Assembly (NCBI RefSeq): GCF_030272615.1
Contig: NC_081414.1
Coordinates: forward strand, 49,154,501-49,218,500
Direction: 5' to 3'
Source: Cryptomeria japonica
Lineage: Eukaryota; Streptophyta; Pinopsida; Cupressales; Cupressaceae
Length of the DNA stretch: 64,000 bases
Below are positions 21,563 through 31,748 of the stretch, piece after piece. The position numbers and the translations under genes are program-made. Under the pieces are notes generated by a model. It was not told the DNA's origin and did no database searches. It saw only the letters and a list, made by a program, of their open reading frames with translations. The first letter of the stretch is position 1; each line of letters opens with the position of its first letter.

Positions 21563-23511
21563 TGATGCTCTGCAAAAAGGATTAGAAAATCTATTTGATG
21601 GCAACACACACAAGAGCACAAGAAACAAACGTTAGTGTTAGCAACAAAAGATTATCCTAAACAGGCATATCAAGAGAGATATTAAGCATGAAATAGAAAG
21701 CATATAAACATAGAATGAAATAGCTAATCAAGATGCTCATAGTTGCTCCTCCCTTGTTCCTCTCCTCTCCAAGTCCCAAATGAGTGTAGCTCTCAGCTTT
21801 TAGCACTAGCCATGGATGCCATATGGAGATTCAAGATGGTTGAATATGATAAGCAAATACTATGCAAGAGTAGATAGTGATGCTATGAAAAAGCTCTATG
21901 CTAATGCCAGTATAACAACAATACTCTAAAATGCTTCTCTTTTTGCTTGAGGAGAAGGGTTCTATTTATAGAAGAAATGGGGAAATGAAGGGTTAAGATT
22001 GAATGGTTTAATCAAGGGCCAAGTTTGAAAGTTGGGGATCCATGTGCACAATTGACACCAATAAAATGGTGACAAGTGTCAACATAGGATTGGGTTGAGA
22101 GAAGAGGTTGGAGGCATTAAAGGCCTGAGAAGACCTCATGGTTATCTAGAAGGTAAGGGTCAAGTCTAAATTAAGATTACCCACTGGATTAGGAGTTAAT
22201 CCAAGGATAAACCTTTGTGCAAATGATTAAGAGATAATCATGGTCAAAGCATTAAAGGCTTGATGAGACCTTTGGGTTGGGTAGAGGTTGAGTCAAAACA
22301 AATGTTTTAACCATGTGGGAGGGTTGAATTAACCATTAATGGTTATTGGAGACTTTGGGGATTAAGTGGTTGAAGGTTGAAAGCCTTCAATCGTTATCAA
22401 AGACTTTGAGCCATTTAGTGGTTGAAGGTTGGAAGCTTTCAAAGGTTATCCAAGACTTTGAGGGTTAATTTGTTGAACACACAAAAGCATTAATTGCTTT
22501 TCAAAGACTTTGGAGTCTTTGAGAAATGACTCCAATTTGCTTAGGAATGTGACAATATTTAGGGGATGGATTAGGCTAATTAGGAAGGGTTTAGAAGAAT
22601 CTAGAATGGGTTCAGGCATACAAGTGGATTTTGTAGGAAAATGCAAGTGGGAGAAATTTTGGTATTTTCAATTAAAATAAAATCATTTATTTCAATTAAA
22701 TGGTGTAAGTTGAATTTGGATAAATATTTAAATAAATATTAATTTATTTAAATGAGAAAAATGAAGATAAAGCATTAAAATGCTTGAAGACTTTGAGGGA
22801 AACCATTAAAGGCTTGAAGACTTTAAGGAAAACCATTAAAGTCTTTAAGAAGACTATAGAAGGAAGCCATCAAGTTTGAATACTTTAAGGGAAACCATTA
22901 AAGGCTTGAAGACTTTAAGGAAAACCATTAAAGTCTTTAAGAAGACTATAGAAGGAAGCCATCAAGTTTGAAGACTTTAAAGCCATCAAGTTTGAATACT
23001 TTAAGGGAAACCATTAAAGGTTTCAAGTGGGTGAGGATAAATAGGATTTTAAATAAATAATTTATTTAAAATAGTTGTGCAACTTGCTTTTGTAGGAAAA
23101 TACAAGTGGGTGGAGGATAAAGGTGATTTAAATAAATTATTTATTTAAAATAATTGTGCAACTTGCTTTTGTAGGAAAATACAAGTGGGTAGAGGATAAA
23201 GGTGATTTAAATAAATGTTAATTTATTTAAATGTGAGAGGTGGGATTTTGGGGGATTTAAATAAATATTAATTTATTTAAATGTGAGAGAATATTTTAAT
23301 TAAATAAATATGATTTATTTATTTAATTAATGGTCTGAATTTGGTTAAGTGAATTAAATCAAATAAATTGAATAATTTATTTAATTAATAGGAGAATAGG
23401 GTTAAGATGAATTAATTAAATATTAATTTAATTAATTATTAATTGATGGTTAAATAATCAAATAAATACTAAGTATTCATTTAATTAAGTGGACAGATTT
23501 ATGTGACTACA
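21563..23511 (-). repeat. 5' LTR of the Tat-type element (1,949 bp)
   Basis: It aligns with 7196-9168 end to end. The differences I count are A/G near the start, G/A in the GAGAARTGAC segment, G/A in GAATRCTTT and one 24-bp deletion. It provides the promoter for the minus-strand transcript. Confidence 0.95.
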
Positions 23512-23516
23512 CTATT
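23512..23516. repeat. Target site duplication CTATT (right copy)
   Basis: Matches 7191-7195 exactly and abuts the terminal CA of the right LTR. Confidence 0.95.
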
Positions 23517-24501
23517 TTATATCTAAATAAAACCATTTATACATAACTAACCATCCCTTACAGCCTCGTTGATTCCACATCTGCATTCATGTCTACTTAT
23601 AAAGAATAAAAAATTCTATATTTACTATTTTCACGATAGTCAACATACTACTATAAATTTTGGAATTAGATGCAGCTTCCATATCATTCCAGTAAGTATT
23701 CCAAAATATTAAATAATAATGACGTTTACCAAACCTAATCAAAGTATACACTCATTTTGTAATTTTTTTGAAAATTTTCATATGTTAAAAGTCTGAAACT
23801 CAAATCCATGGGCTGATATTTTCAAATGTTAAATGCTAAAAGTTCGAAACTCTGTGATCTGGAGGGTGATCTGCTTCATTTTGTCTGTTATTTTATTGGA
23901 AAAACTTCATCTATGACGGCTATAATTGGTAAGAAGCTTTTAGTATAATCAACCATTGTAAAGTAAAACATTAAATAAAGAAGGATCTCAACCGGAGCAG
24001 CGCAATTTCTCTGACCATATTCTATATATTAATGTTTGTTTCATTCTGTTCGCACACAGTTTTTGAGAATCTGATAAAGAAAATTCAACACGCAAGCATA
24101 GAGGAGGGGGAGTATACATGTGTTTTACCCGTGTGGAAATCATTTTCAGGAGCAAAATTATGGCTGATTTTCTTAGACTAATACACACGGATCTTTTGAG
24201 TTTTAGTTCAATCCAAAGTAAACTAGCATACTTACGTCTTAAAAAAATTCATTTATGATAAACTAATTTAGATATCTATTTTAAAATCATATTTTTTTTC
24301 AGTTTTTCAAGTCTGTATTTGTAATGCTGATCTAAGGTAATGAATAGGAATTTAAAAATTTGAACGTTATGACTAATTTATGGTAATACACACGGATCTT
24401 TTGAGTTGTTTTAACTCAACCCAAAGAAAAACATCATCACACAATGCAATTCCATGTTTGATTCGGTAGCTTTGAAATTCCAAGCTTGATAATCTTTTTT
24501 A
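23517..24501. other. Flank of the SAUR relic, no intact gene
   Basis: Part of this region resembles the upstream region of the intact SAUR: TTTTATTGGAAAAACTTCAT near 23,893 and the block AGAAGGATCTCAACCGGAGC near 23,978 have counterparts at about 185-275. A TAATACACACGGATCTTTTG block is repeated (about 24,180 and 24,384). Confidence 0.6.
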
Positions 24502-24596
24502 ATGGCGACTTTAATATTCAGTTGTATGCAAGTTATTAAAGGCTCTTAGAATAGACACAGGCAGTAGCAACGATGCCGTGCTGAACATCAACATAT
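24502..24596 (+). pseudogene. Truncated SAUR pseudogene
   Basis: ATGGCG at 24502 and then GTATGCAAGTTATTAAAGGC onward match the start of the intact SAUR (756-850): the VCKLLxAL and xDxGSS segments can be read. The spacing from ATG to that block is 22 nt instead of 24, so the frame is broken. Similarity stops after about 95 bp and the conserved SAUR core is absent. It is a non-functional paralogue, probably from an old tandem SAUR pair. Confidence 0.75.
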
Positions 24597-24808
24597 GATT
24601 TTGTTTTTAATATTTTGAAAATATTATTAAAATAATAGCAGATTATAAAGGTCTTGTAGTTTCAAAATGATTTGTGACATACTAGTTTTTGAAAATCTAA
24701 ATGGATTGAAAATAGACAATCAACAAAAGAGGAGGAAATCTTGAAACTTTATAGACAACACAAAAGCTTGTGTTTATTATTTTGATGATTGTATATGCTT
24801 TGAGTATT
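24597..24808. other. Short AT-rich spacer
   Basis: Nothing recognisable between the SAUR relic and the 528-bp direct repeat. Confidence 0.5.
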
Positions 24809-25336
24809 GAGGTAATGTTTACTTCTATCTTAGGAAAGTTGAATATAGAGTCTTTAGCAAAGTTCTAGATAAATCAATCTTGATTACTTCCAATATCAAC
24901 TTTGATGGCATTTCAATTAGAAGATTATTTAGACAAAAAATAGCAGATTGATTTTCTTCCCTTCTAATACGTTTCTAATCAACAATATTGAGATATGAGT
25001 AATGATATTGATTTTCTTGTGTATTGAACATAAATATATGTACTCTAGATATCAATATTAATAATATATGTTTAAAAAATTATGAGAATATTTTGTTTCT
25101 ATCTCAACTTATGTGTTACAAATATAATTACTCAAATGCCACAAATCATTCGTTCATATTATCTTAAATTATTTATAATTTTCTTGCAATAATTCAGTAA
25201 AAATAGGCAAAAAAGTGAGACATATCTCTATATTGTCATTTTATAATATTTATTTCTTGTGATGCATATGATTCAAAAGTTTAGATAGATATCAAATGAT
25301 AAAATAACATATTTTAAGTCATAAATTAGGTGATAA
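24809..25336. repeat. 528-bp direct repeat, left copy
   Basis: It runs from GAGGTAATGTTTACTTC to GGTGATAA and matches 28898-29425 at the same length with roughly 14-20 substitutions by eye. It lacks TG...CA ends, so it is not an obvious LTR. The copia LTR begins immediately after it. Confidence 0.9.
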
Positions 25337-26758
25337 TGATGAATAATGATGAACAATAGATACCCCAACTAGTACTGAAGGGGGGGTGAATGAGTACAGG
25401 CAAAAACTTTCTCAACTTATCAGGTTAAAGCAATACCAACTGGTTGTCACCATTACTGAACTTAACCATGACAATACTGGTTAAACACAGTAAGACATCA
25501 GATACCATAAACTGATAAGTCTGAACACTTCAAATACGATCAATACTTGATATCAACTTCCCATAAACATATGCATCTGGTATACAAGTAATACCATAAC
25601 CTATAAACTCTGCATGCATAATCTTTCAACCAAATAATTCATAAACATCACATGAAAAATGCATAACACATAACACACAGATCTTTCACGTGGAAACCCA
25701 AATGGGAAAAACCACGGTGGGGATGAATACCCACAAGCTTGTTTTTGAACTCTTTTGAAGCTCGCCCTGTTAGGAGCCTAGTCCGGTTAAAGACTTTACA
25801 ATAAGGTTCTGCTAGGAACCGATCCTGTTAGAGATCACTCGGTTAAGGGATGGCTATATACCTTGTTAAAGGTTACCTCGCTAGAGGATTTGAAGAATTG
25901 AATGATCTTGAGTCACCTGGTTGCAGGTTTTACAATAAGCCTGTTAAAGCTACCCAGTAAAGGGATTTTCCAACTATTGAAATGAATAGAAGACAACAGG
26001 TAGAACTTCTGATCTGATAATAGCACTACATGCCAAGACAGATCCTTTTCATTTCCTCTACTCTGCAATCACACTCTGCAGTTTTCCTCTTACTGGTCTG
26101 GTAAGTATCTCATCACTCGGATACACACACAACTTTTGCCAACAACTTTACAATAACAAACATCATCGACCTTATAGACAACAGTCAGGTCGGTAGCATA
26201 AACCCTAAACCCTAAGCATCTTAGGTTTACAACACAGGTGGTCCAATCCTGACCGTCCAAACACATTGCATAGAGTATAACAATTTCAAATAGATCACAA
26301 GACAATCTGCATCATTCATTCATCACCACACATGGGAATCGGTAACCCATCACACTTTCTTCTCATACCACTAAGAAGAATGATCATTCTCAAGGTAGAC
26401 TCCAAACGCAGTCGATCTTTTCATGTATATCCTCAAGGAAATCCTTCATGCGCACGAGGCAGACGTGGCACCTCGCTCTCATTCACATCTCTTAGCTAAC
26501 TCATCACAAAGTATCATCGGTTGCATCGCACAAGCAAGATTGCCAAACTAATAACCCTAGAGCTAAGATTACCAACTGGTAGTCATACTTAGTGAAATCT
26601 TGACACCGGTTCACTACATCTCTTCATGCCTCTTCATACCGGTTCACTAACTTCTTTCAATCTGCATATCGGTTCACTTACACTTATTGACATCAATGAC
26701 AACATACATTATCATCATATCAACATGCCGGTTCATCATATGCCAATGATATCCAACA
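25337..26758 (-). repeat. LTR of copia-1
   Basis: On the element strand it starts TGTTGGATATC at 26758, right after the polypurine tract. The other end is at 25337 or possibly 25350, both TG on the plus strand. It contains a run of seven C residues near its end on the element strand, like the copia-2 LTR. Confidence 0.7.
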
Positions 26759-26770
26759 ATCTCCCCCTTT
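26759..26770 (-). other. Polypurine tract of copia-1
   Basis: Element strand reads AAAGGGGGAGAT directly before TGTTGG of the LTR, the usual plant Ty1/copia configuration. Confidence 0.9.
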
Positions 26771-27038
26771 GGCATTGATGACAATACTTAGTGTAGCATT
26801 GCAATTGTAGACATCATAGACCAGTGTATCTTTAACTTCAGATATCTTATCCTCCATACATCAGATATCTTCTCCCCCATACATCAAATATCTTCTCCCC
26901 CTTTGACAACAATGCCAAAGTGGAGGCAAAAGCTTCCAAAATCTACTATGCTTCTCCCCCTAAGGAGTAGCATCCTTCAACACATCAATCCTGAAGAATT
27001 TGTCACTTTAGTACTTGACTGATGAAGAGCACACAACT

Positions 27039-28897
27039 TTAATTAATTTCATGAAGGGGCAGAACCCCTAATTCACCTCTCAAATAGGTAAATGTAGTCT
27101 TCGGTAAGGGCTTAGTGAATATGTCTCCTAGTTGCTCCTTACTGGAAACATGTTGTAGTACAACCTCCTTATTTTGAACTTTCACTTTCAAGAAGTGATA
27201 TTTAATCTCAATGTGCTTAGTTATAGCATGCAATACCGGATTCTTGGAAATATTAATTGCACTTGTATTATCACAAAATATATTCACCAGTTCAGATACA
27301 GGTACCTTGAAACCTTCCAATACATGCTTCATCCAAATTGCTTGAGTGCAATTCATAAATGCTGCCACATATTCTGCTTCAGTTGTAGATTCACAAATAC
27401 AACTCTGCTTCTTACTTGTCCATGATACTAATCTTCCACTGAGAAAGAATGCTCCACCGGTTGTGCTCTTCCGGTCGTCCACATTACCTCCCCAATCGGC
27501 ATCGGTATATACCTTGAGATTATAGTCACCATTATATGGATACCATAATTCATAATCAGTTGTTCCTTTCAGATATCTAGGAATCCTTTTGACAGCTACC
27601 AAGTGGGATTCTCTTTGACATTTTTGAAAATGAGCTATTATGCCTACTACATGAGCAATATCTGGTTTGTTGTGAACCACATAGTGCAGTTTACCGATCA
27701 TTGACCAGTACTCCTTTTCATTCACCAATGCTGAATCATCTTCCTTAGTTAGTTTACAGCCAGTCACCATCAGTGTACCAACCGGTTTGCTTTCCTCAAT
27801 GCCAAAAGTCTTCAATACCCCTTTGACATACTTGGACTGGGTAATAAAAATACCCTCTTTCATTTGCTAAATCTGTAAACCAATGAAGAACTTTATTTCT
27901 CCTATCAAATACATCTCAAACTCTTTCTTCATTTCATCTGCAAATGCATGACTCATTTTATCATCTCCTCCAAAGATTATGTCATCCACAAACACTTCAC
28001 AGATCGAGATCTGATCACCATTTGAATTCAAGTAGATGTTGCTATCTTCACTTGTTCTCTATAATCCAATCTTCATAAGATGAAAGTGTATTCTTTCATA
28101 CCATGCCCTAGGTGCCTGTTTCAGTCCATACAAGGCTTTGTGTAACCTGCACACCATGTCACTATCTTCTGATAAGGCAAACCCTTCTGGTTGCTCTATA
28201 TACACTTCCTCTTCTAGGATTCCATTCAGAAAAGAAGACTTCACATCCATTTGATAAACCTTAAATCCCTTAAATGCTGCAAATGCAAGTAGCATTCAAA
28301 CACCTTCTAATCTGGCCATAGAAGCAAAGGTTTCTCCATAGTCTTCTCCTTCCTCCTGAGCATATCCCTTGAATACAAGCCTAGCCTTGTTCCTTACAAC
28401 TATGCCTTCTTCATTCAGCTTATTCCTGAAGACCCATTTGGTACCTATGACATTTTTATGTTTTGGTCTAGGCACCAAAGACCATGTCGCATTCTTTTCT
28501 ATCTGGTCTAGCTCCTCTTCCATTTCTTTAATCCAGTCTTCATCTGTAAGAGCTTCTCTAGAAGTCTTGGGTTCAAATTCAGAAATCATGCAAGAGTTAT
28601 CCTTCACTTTTCTTCTTGTGAGTATCCTTGCATCTTTATCTCCTATGATTTGCTTCCGATCATGATGCAACTTCACATATCTAGGAATGGTTCTAGCCCG
28701 ATCTGCTATCTTTTCTTCTTCTCCTTCACTTACTTCTTCTTCTTCTCTCACTGCAGCTTCTACCGGTATAGGAACACTGAGATCTTTACAAGTTTCTTTC
28801 TTAACCAGTTCTCAGAAGGCTATACCTGGTTCATCTTCCACTCCATCGCTGCACGTTTCCTCAGGTTCCTCAGGGGATTCATCAACCTTGACATATA
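27039..28897 (-). pseudogene. Copia polyprotein remnant: reverse transcriptase and RNase H
   Basis: One reading frame is maintained from about 28,890 to 27,039 but is broken by four in-frame stops. Readable motifs: the copia RT start (WSLVPRPKHKNVIGTKWVF), VYQMDVKSSFLNG, the catalytic FVDD near 27,965, then RNase H with DADWGG, the STTEAEYVA segment, SKNPVLHA and the DIFTKPL end. The stops at 28296-28298, 28059-28061 and about 27,867 fall where relatives have Arg, Gln and Gln, so each is explained by one C-to-T change. The fourth lies near 28,781 in the acidic region before the RT. No frameshift separates the blocks. Confidence 0.88.
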
Positions 28898-29425
28898 GAG
28901 GTAATGTTTACTTCTATCTTAGGAAAGTTGAATATAGAGTCTTTAGTAAAGTTCTAGATAAATCAATCTTGATTACTTCCAATATCAACTTTGATGGCAT
29001 TTCAATTAGAAGATTATTTAGACAAAAATTAGCAATTTGATTTTCTTCCCTTCTAATACGTTTCCAATCAACAATATTGAGATATGAGTAATGATATTGA
29101 TTTTCTTGAGTATTGAACAAAAATATATGTACTCTAGATATCAATATTAATAATATATGTTTAAAAAATTATGAGAGTATTTTGTTTCTATCTCAAGTTA
29201 TGTGTTACAAATATAATTGCTCAAATGCAACAAATCATTCGTTCATATTATCTTAAATTATTTATAATTTTCTTGCAATAATTCAGTAAAAATAGGCAAA
29301 AAAGTGAGACATGTCTCTATATTGTCATTTTATAATATTTATTTCTTGTGATGCATATGATTCAAAAGTTTAGATAGATATAAAATAATAAAATAACATA
29401 TTTTAAGTCATAAATTAGGTGATAA
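28898..29425. repeat. 528-bp direct repeat, right copy (uninserted form)
   Basis: Same length as 24809-25336. Here GGTGATAA continues into ATCATATATAT instead of the copia LTR, so it looks like the target before copia insertion. Confidence 0.88.
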
Positions 29426-29427
<2 letters not shown>

Positions 29428-29466
<39 letters not shown>

Positions 29467-29477
29467 GTGTGTGTGTG
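29428..29477. repeat. (AT)n / (TG)n microsatellite
   Basis: About 37 bp of AT dinucleotides followed by TG dinucleotides. Confidence 0.95.
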
Positions 29478-29859
29478 TAAGGAACTCCATTCACAGAAGA
29501 GAATGATTAAGAATGAATGAGCTCCTCCATATCACTTCACCAAATCTAATATCCTCTCCCTTTTCAGAACCTTTTTCTCCTTCCTATAAAGATAAGTTTT
29601 GTTATCACTCTAATTCTAGTCTTGTTGGTTTTCTATTTCCTTTTACTATCGATAAAGCTATTTTTAGCCTCCAATCGAAAGAGTCAATTATAATTATTCT
29701 CTTCACCACATGATATTAAGTGCTCCTCCAAACCAAATCATGACTAAAACATAAGAAGATTCCCTTGCAAATTTAAATAGTATACTAAAATAGATTCAAA
29801 TAATAATTTCAATTTGAAAAAGATTATAACAAAATTATACAACTCTAAAAAATTACAAG

Positions 29860-31320
29860 ATGTGAGCCAGGAGGTAGGAGTAGTAGATCTAGGGTTTCAA
29901 GGGAAGTTGTAGATGGGGATGTTGAGGGTGTCGACGAGGATTATGATGTAGGTGTTGCAAATGCTTGTTCTTTGGTCTTTACTATTGTTGCATTGGCGCT
30001 CTCCTCTGTTTTCTATGTGGGAGCTTACCCTTTCACTTCTTTTGTTGTTTTCACTCTTGCCTTGCTAATGTGCTGGGTGTGTTGGCTTGTAGGCGGTGGT
30101 TGGGGTGGTGGTTGAATTTTGGGCAATTACAAATGAAGGTGTTGTGGGTTTTGAGGGAAAGTGTGTCACTCTCTTTCTTTCCTTTTTGTTCGAGGTCTAT
30201 ATGGTGGTTGGCATTGTTTGTTGTCTATTCCTATTCATGTGGGTGTTTGTTCTGCTCTTTTTTTTAATGGCATTTTTGTGCCTCCTAGCTCCCTTTGTGG
30301 TGGCTAGATGTGTCTTTTGAGGACTCTGCTGGTGTGAGCTCTATAGATTTTAGGTTTGTGGCTGGGGTTGAGCTAGGTCTCTGCTCCCCCATTCACTTCT
30401 CTACTTTTGGAGCTTAATGGGGTTTTCTTTATCTGGATGCTAGTGTGAGCTCTTTGGCTTTCAATTTTGTGGTTGGGGTTGAGTTGGGTCTCTTCTGCCC
30501 CATTCACTTCTCTTCTATTAGAGCTTTTTGGGGTTTCCTTATTTTGGAGGACTGGTGTCCTATGTGCCCTATTTTTTATGGGTTCTTCTCTTTTGGGTTG
30601 TCTAGTTTGGTGGTTATTGCTTACTTATTTCTGGGTTGTTTCATTGTTTGGGGTTTTACCTTATTGGGTGAGTGCTTTATCTTCCCTTTTTGAGGCTTCC
30701 TCATGTAAGGTGTTGGCTAGTTCGTGGTTGTTAATTTTCAAGGGCACATTCTAGAAATTTATTTTTGGTTGGGGGTTTTTGTTGCTTTGGTGTGGTTGTG
30801 CTTTAAGGTGGTTTTTTATTCCCTTTCTATTTCCTATTGCATTGTGTCTCCTCTTGAGGTAGAGGAGGTGGTGATGGGTTGTTGTGTTTTTCTTCTTCTC
30901 CTTATTTTTTTTGTTTGACCTTCCTATTGAGGTGGATTTATCTTCTATGGATGTGGAGTCTCAATTTGTAGGAAATGGTAGGAGATGCTTTAAGGGGATT
31001 TTGATTGTCCTTTCTTCAGGTTACAGTCTTCATTTTCTATATGACCTTCTTATTGAGATGGAGTTTTCTTCTATTGAGGTGGAGACTCGGTTTGCAAGAA
31101 ATGTCGGGAGATCTTTTAAGGAGGCTATGGTTGTCCTTGCTTCTAGCTACACTCTTTGTATCCTTTTGAGGTGGATTTTGATGGTGTATCTTAGCTTTGT
31201 CTCTTGCATAGAGGAATTTGAAGATGGAGATCTTTTCAAGAACCTGCTTCTAAATGTTAAGGGACCCTTTTCAAAAGCCTACATTATTGTTTGGTGGCTT
31301 CAACTTGGTATTGTTACATG
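29860..31320 (+). other. T/G-rich region with degenerate tandem duplications
   Basis: Open frames here encode hydrophobic Phe/Leu/Trp-rich strings without family motifs. A roughly 111-bp duplication (30328 and 30439 starts) and a 126-bp duplication (30917 and 31043 starts) dominate. The second preserves frame (42 codons per copy) within a 145-codon open frame. I do not call a gene. Confidence 0.5.
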
Positions 31321-31651
31321 AGGGTGTCTCTCATTGAGTTGCTTACTTGTTGTTATTTGTTGGCTTCTTTTAGTTTTACTTTTTGTAGCTTGTCTTAAGG
31401 TTATGCTCGAGCCTTCTAAAAATTTATGATTAAGGCTTATATGATTTAAGTTGTTTTTTTAGCTTTGGCCTTATTCTTGGCCAGACGGTTTAATGATATT
31501 ATTTTCTATCTAGTATTCTCTTGTTGAGCTACTATTGGCCTTTGTTTATCTTTTGGCAGCATGTTATAAGTGTATCCTAGATCCTCACAAAATCTATATT
31601 TAAAGGGTTTTGAGTCCCTTTAAAAAAAAAATCCCCCTAATTAAAAACAAA

Positions 31652-31654
<3 letters not shown>

Positions 31655-31739
<85 letters not shown>
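31655..31739. repeat. (AC)n microsatellite
   Basis: About 85 bp of AC dinucleotides followed by a short AT run. Confidence 0.97.

Positions 31740-31744
<5 letters not shown>

Positions 31745-31748
<4 letters not shown>

Larger units (their letters stand above)
7196..23511 (-). mobile_element. Complete Ty3 (gypsy) LTR retrotransposon, Tat/Ogre-type, 16.3 kb
   Basis: The element is complete and reads right to left: 5' LTR (21563-23511), tRNA-Trp-type primer site, 2.7 kb leader, one 2,428-codon gag-pol frame, 2.4 kb 3' non-coding region, polypurine tract and 3' LTR (7196-9168). CTATT duplications flank it. The LTRs start TG and end CA, and I count three substitutions plus one 24-bp indel between them, so insertion is recent. 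A second, active-looking RNase H before the integrase, absence of a chromodomain and the large size place it in the non-chromovirus Tat group. Every component needed for autonomy is present and uninterrupted. It separates an intact SAUR from a decayed SAUR copy. Confidence 0.95.
25337..28897 (-). mobile_element. Ty1/copia retrotransposon fragment (3' half), copia-1
   Basis: On the minus strand it contains the C-terminal coding part of a copia polyprotein, a classic GGGGGAGAT polypurine tract and one LTR. The gag, protease, most of the integrase and the 5' LTR are missing: homology ends abruptly at 28,897 where the second 528-bp repeat begins. The LTR carries a block (CCGTGGTTTTTCCC then GGGTTTCCACGTG on its strand) shared with copia-2, so the two belong to one lineage. 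Confidence 0.88.

Noticed and set aside
24809-29425. The 528-bp repeats as LTRs of one element
   Set aside because: They lack TG/CA ends and primer or polypurine sites at their inner edges; the copia LTR and polypurine tract lie inside.
30096-30918. Overlapping hydrophobic frames that could be membrane proteins
   Set aside because: T/G-rich low-complexity DNA gives Phe/Leu/Trp strings in several frames at once; no conserved motif or splice structure.
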